Positions 58,284-64,000 of a stretch of 64,000 bases of DNA are shown here, piece after piece (the first letter of the stretch is position 1; each line of letters starts with the position of its first letter). The stretch is from positions 61,725,388 to 61,789,387 of the forward strand of contig JAVIAB010000046.1 in the NCBI GenBank assembly GCA_032433765.1, read 5' to 3'. A program made the translations under genes and the position numbers. The notes below the pieces were generated by a model. It made no database searches. It saw only the letters and a program-made list of their open reading frames with translations, and had not been told where the DNA came from. The stretch is from Megaustenia siamemsis. Its lineage: Eukaryota; Mollusca; Gastropoda; Stylommatophora; Ariophantidae.

Positions 58284-58750
58284 AATAATAGAAACAAGAA
58301 AAAAAGTTCTTAAATGTTATGTAGAACCAGTCTTAACATATGGACGTGAATCATAGACAATAGGACAACAGAAAAGAAAATCACATCGCTGGAGTCTGTA
58401 GAAATGTAGTTTTACAGAAGAATGTTGAGAATGCCATTGACAGCTAAGAAGAGTAATGAAGATGTGCTGAGGGAGGACAAAGCAAAAAGAGAGCTAATTT
58501 CCAATATTAGGAAGAAACAATCATCATTTTTTGGCCATGTAATGAGAAGAGAACAACTGGAATATATTGTAACAACTGGATAAATTGAGGGACGAAGAGA
58601 TAGTGGGAAGCAAAGAGAAAAAATACCAGACAGCTTAAGAGAATGGCTTGGCAGAAGGTCAACAACAGAAATGATAAATAAATGTCGAGATTGAAAGTTG
58701 TGGAGAGACATGATCACCTACGCCAGCAGGCCCGGTACTTGATGATGGTG
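58284..58750 (+). mobile_element. Family B' LINE, 3' end
   Basis: It has an ETRKKVLKCYVEPVLTYGRE-like frame, then RMLRMPLTAKKSNEDVLRED and KKQSSFFGHVMRREQLEYIV. The terminus is cggtacttgatgatgg. Several stops. It lies inside the C-terminal region of a LINE D copy. Confidence 0.75.
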
Positions 58751-59215
58751 AACATATAAATATATACAATACACTTCAGTCTTGAATTAACGGTGAACTA
58801 AGAAAACGTAGACATGATGCATAATAACCAAATAGCAAAGCAAGCCCTCCATGTGGGAAACAACAAGTAAGAGGAAGACCACCCACGCCAGCAGGTCCGG
58901 TACTTGATGATGGTGAACATATAAATATATACAATACACTTCAGTCTTGAATTAACGGTGAACTAAGAAAACGTAGACATAATGCATAATAACCAAATAG
59001 CAAAGCAAGCCCTCCATGTGGGAAACAACAAGTAAGAGGAAGACCACCCACGCCAGCAGGTCCGGTACTTGATGATGATGAACATATAAATATATACAAT
59101 ACACTTCAGTCTTGAATTAACGGTGAACTAAGAAAACGTGGACATGATGCATAATAACCAAACAGCAAAGCAAGCCCTCGTGTGGGAAACAACAAGGAAG
59201 AGGAAGATCACACAC
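58733..59215. repeat. 165-bp tandem repeat, about 2.9 copies, made of a LINE junction
   Basis: The motif cggtacttgatgatg starts at 58733, 58898 and 59063, exactly 165 bp apart. Each unit holds the B' terminus, about 70 bp of unique DNA, and a LINE D piece (accaaatagcaaagcaagcc ... gtaagaggaagacc, the AKQALIWETTGKRKRGRP codons). Confidence 0.93.
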
Positions 59216-59218
59216 ATC

Positions 59219-59239
59219 CTCCCCCCCCCCCCCCCCCCA
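59219..59239. repeat. Poly-C run in LINE D
   Basis: About 19 C residues replace the GRPR codons of LINE D. Confidence 0.95.
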
Positions 59240-59468
59240 AAGAGAGATACTGAGAAGAACATTGATGAGAGAGGCAAGAGCAGCAGGAATCGGCTCCCTC
59301 AATGAGACAGAGTTGCTTGCACAGAACAGAGATAAATTGCAAGATTTGATAAAAGATATTTACAAGGATTGAAAACTGCTAGAATAAAAACTTTAGATAA
59401 GAGAAGGAGTATCTGGGTCGACGCCCTATGGGCCGGCTACGGCTCGAACGGTCAATAGATAGATAGAT
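59240..59468 (+). mobile_element. Family D LINE, 3' end
   Basis: It encodes LRRTLMREARAAGIGSLNET followed by ELLAQNRDKLQDLIKDIY, with the 3' UTR gtcgacgccctatgggccgg-ctacggctcgaacggtcaat and a short GATA tail. It is longer than the 16437 copy by the GIDIYKD-like end, because TTTATAAAATATCTTTAA differs there. Confidence 0.83.
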
Positions 59469-59856
59469 GTCAATAGAAGCGAGAAAGAGGTTTCGTCGGT
59501 GCTACATAGAACCAATTCCGACATATGGAAGCGAATCATGGACAGTAGACAAAAAAATGAAAAGAAGATTTGAGGCCACAGAGATGGGATTTCTCAGAAA
59601 AATGTTTAAAGTTCTCTGGACAGCTAAAAAGACCAATGAAGAAATTCTCAAAGAGGTCAACACAAAAAGGGAACTCTTAAAAAACATTAGAAAGAAACAA
59701 TCAACATTTTTCGGGCACATCACTAGAAGAGGTAAGTTGGAATACTTGATTACAACTGGCAAAATAAAGGGAAAGAGAGATGGCGGAAGACAAAGAGAGA
59801 AAATACTGGATAGCTTGGTGTCATGGGATGGAAATCAGTCAACAACAGAACTGATT

Positions 59857-61430
59857 TGTACCACTTTCCTTCCTTTCTTATTTCATTCAATCACCCATCC
59901 GTTCAGTCCTGTGTTATTTGCTATCAAACAGTACCGGATAAGAGTGTGCAGACTGTTGGGACACAGCGGCTGGCCTGCCCAAATGCCCCATCATTGATCG
60001 TACTTCACGTTGTTTATTGATGACTTGCAACACACACTTCAACCTGAATTGAATGGTGTAAACCGCCCTTTGTTTGTTGCTACCAGGTTAGGTTATGAGT
60101 ACTTCACTGGTTCAATTATTGAACAAGACAATGTTTGAATAAATACAACTCACTTTATTCAGCTGATAAACACTCCACTCTGTGGCCGACTGGACCCAGT
60201 GCTGTCTACCTCACACCCTCAGCATGTTACAACATCACCCTTACAGCTGATAAACACTTCACTCTGTGTCCGAATGGACCCAGTGCTGTCTACCTCATAC
60301 CCTCAGCATGTTACAACATTACCCTTACAGCAGATAAACACTCCACTCTGTGGCCGATTGGATCCAGTGCTGTCCACCTCACACCCTCAGCATGTTACAA
60401 CATCACCCTTACAGCTGAGTTTAAAAGCACATTAGCAAGCTCTTGCTTGCCCGTAACAATTTAAAAACACATGATAAATTCATGTCATCCAACAGTGACG
60501 CTCTGCAAGCCTTTCGCCTGCTCTCACTTCCTATTAAGATTCTAGTGTTTATCTCACTCATAGTTGAGGTGCCTGCCTCTCACTCGACACACATGAATGA
60601 TACAACCATAAATGTTACAACTATAAAAGTCACTCAATGTCTCTACAATCATGTCCAGGTCTTTCGCCTGCACATTTCCACCTTCTAATACGCCTCTAGT
60701 GTTCATCTCACTCACAGTTGATATAACGATGACGCCTCACAACTATATATTACTCCACTTATGCCCACAGCGGTATTCACTTTAGGACTCTTGAAATAAC
60801 TGCCTCTTGCATGAAAATTTGTGAGCCCACTTCTCCTACACAAGAAACTCACATGTTCCTTGTTCCAGTCCCTTCAGTTCTTTGCAGAGTTACACGGCCT
60901 TCCCAGAACTATTTGATGACTGTCTCACTAAAGATTTGCTTCACAACTTTGAGCACACTGCTCGCATGCTGCTGTACTAACACTAGCAGCACTCTGTTCT
61001 ACTCATTGTCTCCATCTGCTCACGTCTAACAAACACTGTCCATGACAATCAACTGGACAAAGATTAAACCTCTCCCACTAATTGTCCATGAATTTGAGTT
61101 GTACAAAGCTTCCCATCACACACACAACTGTCCATGTAATTATCTGCACAAAAATTGCTATCTTACAAGACTATCCATCGCCATTATGTACATCAATGAA
61201 TATCTCACAAGGCTTTCCATGGAGCCTAACTGTACACAAATTGGGAGTCACCTGTCTTAACTCACTGATAGGTGACCACACAACTAAAAACTATCCGAAG
61301 GCTGGTAGCCAACAGCCACCAGCCCTCTGGCGACACCTGTTCTCCAGTCCAACATTCTCTCTAAAACGCAATTTCCATGTCATTCTCCCCTGTTCATTCA
61401 ACTTCTTTCTTTCTCTATTCCTCTATTACA
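59857..61430. mobile_element. Insertion with LTR-like ends (possible solo LTR)
   Basis: The insert starts TGTACCACTTTCC and ends CTCTATTACA, the TGT...ACA form usual for LTRs. It has an AATAAA at about 60139 and no protein-coding region. An internal direct repeat of about 87 bp (cagctgataaacactccact ... catgttacaacatcaccctt) occurs about three times at 60158-60420. A target duplication is not clean: the flanks read ctgatt and ataca. A DNA transposon or other insertion remains possible. Confidence 0.42.
60158..60420. repeat. About 87-bp direct repeat, three copies
   Basis: Each unit has gataaacactccactctgtg, ccagtgctgtctacctcaca and ccctcagcatgttacaacat. The unit length keeps frames open (109 and 78 codons), but I do not regard them as genes. 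Confidence 0.9.
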
Positions 61431-61507
61431 ATACAATGCACTGTAGATAGAAGATTGTGGAAGGACATGATAGTCTATGCCAACCAGTATGGCACATGAT
61501 GATGAGA

Positions 61508-62284
61508 GGCTGGGTACCCCCTCAAAGCCATATCAGTCTAAACAATTTGGTTATTTGGTTATGGAAGGTCCCGGTATCACTGCAAATGAATTAAAATCCA
61601 TAATTGCTCAACCGCCCATGCCAGTGTAATCATCCGAATTAATATCTCATCTCCCAAACAAAGAAAGGTAACTGTAGTCCCCATCGAAGCAGTCTCAGCA
61701 CACGCCAAAAGACATAAGGCAAAACCGCGCAGAAAGTGAACACAGCCAACGGTTCCCTGTCATACGATGTCATCACTCATCGTAAACAATTGGAATATCA
61801 AAACATGATCAAAACGGATGAGACACACAGCTCATGGTGTGCACAGAGCACTTAACTCAGTAGCTCCTGCAACAAGCCGGACTTGGAATATAAGGAAACT
61901 GCAACAAGGAACACTTTTCATGCATAGCCTGCAATTGTTCCTGCTATATCCACCATATACCATGGAAGTTCATGTCCTCTTGAAAATGATGATCGTCGTA
62001 TTTTTAAAAAACGTATAGCACTTGATAATGTTAGGCCATCGTTGTTGACTCCAATTCTGAACATATAGACACACAGTTCGTCGTCAGATTGTCCCCGTCG
62101 CACATCAAACAGACCTTAAGATTAGCATACGGCTGGTTATCAGACGAGATTTTGTCAACTGTAAGAGTCTTCAAACTGTGTTGTTGGTTTTGTTCCTCAA
62201 TGAGATCATAGCAACATGGACAAATACAAATTAACTTAAGAAAAGTTGCACAACATGGACCTTTTGACTTTGCTTTTAGAATGG
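61508..62284. other. Unassigned segment with one unexplained open frame
   Basis: 61508-61550 resembles a piece of SINE-1 (gaggctgggta ... atatcagtct). On the minus strand, 62284-62039 is open for about 82 codons without an ATG: GPCCATFLKLICICPCCYDL, IEEQNQQHSLKTLTVDKISS, then CLMCDGDNLTTNCVSICSEL and a TAA stop. It could be a terminal exon of another minus-strand gene. I recognise no family and no clear acceptor. Confidence 0.3.
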
Positions 62285-62395
62285 AATGGCTTCACTCTAA
62301 ACAAAAAAATGTGCAACATATGGACAAAAAACCTAGACCCTTATAATCAGTAGGGAGCACACTAACCACTCACTGCCTTCTATACCAGTGGTAAT
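62285..62395 (-). mobile_element. SINE-1 head, decayed
   Basis: The reverse complement reads ggcagtgagtggttagtgtg, ctccctactgattataaggg and tctaggttt, aligning with 43556-43605. The B box is lost. Confidence 0.65.
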
Positions 62396-62424
62396 TATGA
62401 AAAACATCTTATAAACAGTGGTAA

Positions 62425-64000
62425 TCTTCTTCTTCTTTCCTTCCTCATCTGCCTTTCAGCGTCAAGGGGAGATATAATTTGCGTTTTTTTGCTCTTCTGT
62501 TCGCCTCTGCTGCTGTTATGTTTCCTAGTGCTTCTAATATTCCATCGACTCATCTTTTTCGTGGTCGACCCTTGGGTCTGGTGTTCTCACAATGTTTGTT
62601 GAGGGCTTGTTGTGTTGTGTTTTGTTCTTTCTGTCTTGTCATGTGGCCAAACCATTTTATCTGTTCTTTCCTTATATATTCTATGGCGGGGGCATTCCTA
62701 GCTTTTTTCTCAGTTCTTCATTTCTGATCTTATCTCTGAGACTGTTTCCTGTCATTCGTCTAACACATTTCATCTCTGTAGAGGTTGTATTTCTTATTGT
62801 TCTTGCATCTAGGGTCCAGGTCTGGCATTGGTAGCACAACGTTGGGATGAAGATTGTATTGTATAGTGCTCGTTTTGCCTCCAGAGTTATTTCCTTGTTG
62901 GACAATAGTGGTAACTGTCCGATGATTAGACAAGCTTTGTTGCATCTTGATTCGATCTCCGCTGTTTGAAAATTATCATTTGTCATTAGACATCCTAGGT
63001 ATTTGAATTCCTCTACTTGTTTTAGTTGTCTGCCTTCTATAGTTATGTTGATGTTCTGTTTATTTTTGGCGACATTCATGACTTCTGTTTTGTTGATGTT
63101 GATTTTCATGTTGTATTTTGTGCCTGAGATGTTGAGTTTGTTTAAGTGTTCTTGTAGGTCTTCTATTGTTTCATGTATTAGTGCCTGATCATCTGCAAAT
63201 AGAAGCTCGTTGATCTCCTCTGTCTCTGATGGGTTGGCTAGCTTGCATATATGGTCCATGTATGTAATAAACAGTAGGGGGGATAGTACGCACCCCTGGC
63301 TTATGCCTGATCTAACTTCGAAGTGGTCTGTGTAGCCTGCTGCGGTTCTGACCCTGCAGTTGCTGTTGACGTAGAGGCTTTTAATAAGGTTCGTTAGATG
63401 TCGGCTTACTCTGTATGTTGTTAGTATCTCCCACAGTTGTTCTCTGTTTACTCTGTCAAATGCTTTTTCCTGGTCAATGAAGGCTATGTATACGTTTTGA
63501 TTGTGTTCTGTCATTTTTTTTTCTGCAAGCTGTTTTAGTGTGAATAGTGTGTCGGTACATCCTCTGTTTTTTCGGAACCCCATTTGAGAATCGCTTAACT
63601 CTAGTTCTTTTATTGGTCTCAGCCTTTTTTCCAAGATTTTGGCGTATAGCTTTCCTACATGGCTGAGAAGAGATATACCTCTATATTGATTGCAGTCTCT
63701 TTTGCTATCTTTCTTTTTCCATATTGGTATGATGATTGCCTGTTGCCAGTCTTCTGGGGCTTGTTGTTGGTGCCATGCTGCATTAAATATTCTGTGCAGC
63801 CATTGCATTCCTGTTTCTCCTGCTGCTGCTATTATGTCTATTGGTATGTTATCTATCACCGGTGCTTTATTTCTTGCTGCATATTTGATTACTTCTTCGA
63901 TTTCCTCTTTCATGATGTTGGGTTCAGTATTTGTGAGTTCTGGCATGGTTTTTGTTGTCTTATTGGTAGTTGGTATGTTTAACAGGTCTTCAAAATATTC
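62425..64000 (-). mobile_element. Family C RTE-like LINE, 3' part, continuing past the right edge
   Basis: The 3' end with a GAA-rich tail is at about 62425. The element runs to the window edge, where its 5' part is cut off. It holds the long RT frame at 62681-63946, then after a frameshift in a C-run at 62687 the C-terminal IKWFGHMTRQKEQN, NTRPKGRPRKRWVDGILEAL and KLYLPLTLKGR. It is the best-preserved family C copy. Confidence 0.88.
62681..63946 (-). pseudogene. Family C LINE reverse transcriptase, 421-codon open frame
   Basis: This RT region is intact from its fingers to beyond the thumb. It contains EEVIKYAARNKAPVIDNIPI, QYRGISLLSHVGKLYAKILE, SQMGFRKNRGCTDTLFTLKQ, ISQGCVLSPLLFITYMDHIC, the catalytic ELLFADDQALIHETIEDLQE, VEEFKYLGCLMTNDN and EMKCVRRMTGNSLRDKIRNE. 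It ends early at GMPPP because extra C residues shift the frame where relatives read IIPTIEYI. The upstream codons, beyond the window, decide whether the endonuclease domain is joined. The first Met given is only the first ATG in the frame. Confidence 0.85.

Larger units (their letters stand above)
59469..61507 (+). mobile_element. Family B LINE 3' end, split by an LTR-like insertion
   Basis: Parts 59469-59856 and 61431-61507 rejoin at aactgat / acaatgcactgtagatagaa. The left frame encodes SIEARKRFRRCYIEPIPTYG, MGFLRKMFKVLWTAKKTNEE and KKQSTFFGHITRRGKLEYLI. The right part is the usual terminus, cagtatggcacatgatgatg. Confidence 0.82.

Noticed and set aside
60135..60464. Plus-strand ORFs with a 29-residue repeat
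   Set aside because: They follow from an 87-bp direct repeat divisible by three; no other coding sign.

Overview
This is a 64-kb piece of an AT-rich invertebrate genome. The only resident host gene I can support is a very large, intron-rich, minus-strand gene for a cubilin-like protein made of CUB domains. Seven exons (48921 down to 5626) have consensus GT/AG borders and compatible phases. They encode three complete CUB domains and the first half of a fourth. The 5' end of the gene is not recognised and its 3' end lies beyond the left edge. Nearly everything else is intronic or flanking sequence filled with retroelements. A mollusc, perhaps a freshwater gastropod, is the best guess: there is an I/Ingi/Nimb-type LINE, GATA-tailed elements, a SINE core I remember from molluscs, and a captured fucolectin-EGF coding piece. 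This is inference.

Element names used here: RTE-like LINE families A (GAA tail), B and B' (TGATGA tail), C (GAA tail), D (GATA tail) and G (decayed); I-superfamily LINEs I-1 (full length, 27515-31571), I-2 (GA tail, 21688-24068) and R (R1-like, 36273-38288); SINE-1 (tRNA-derived) and SINE-2 (ends like LINE D); and CR, a composite retroposon with a VNTR.

Layout. 0-6 kb: A, B and C fragments, SINE-1, a 43-bp minisatellite and the last visible CUB exon. 6.7-13.7 kb: a long B copy, a D fragment with a 62-bp micro-insertion, and a B' copy holding a B insertion and the first CR. 15-19.5 kb: a CUB exon and a four-element nest (C containing SINE-2 and A; A containing D). 20.3-25.5 kb: a CUB exon and B' split by I-2. 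26.5-27.4 kb: a DNA element with long terminal inverted repeats. 27.5-31.6 kb: the full-length I-1. 31.8-33.7 kb: two CUB exons. 34-42 kb: B split by R, then C, A and B. 42.5-49 kb: two CUB exons and a piggyBac element with TTAA sites and inverted ends. 49-50.6 kb: a 36-bp minisatellite. 52-56 kb: a family A element split by the second CR. 56-64 kb: decayed G, a 165-bp tandem array, an LTR-like insertion and a family C element with a long open RT frame.

The most notable system is the pair of CR insertions (11344-12954 and 53194-54955). Both are flanked by target-site duplications, end in the same (GA)n-tailed 3' sequence as LINE I-2, and share a roughly 300-bp module and a VNTR of 35-39-bp units. 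At their 5' ends they carry different host-gene pieces: one resembles the C-terminus of an RBR-type zinc protein, the other a fucolectin-EGF protein. The architecture recalls SVA-type composite retroposons that mobilise exons.
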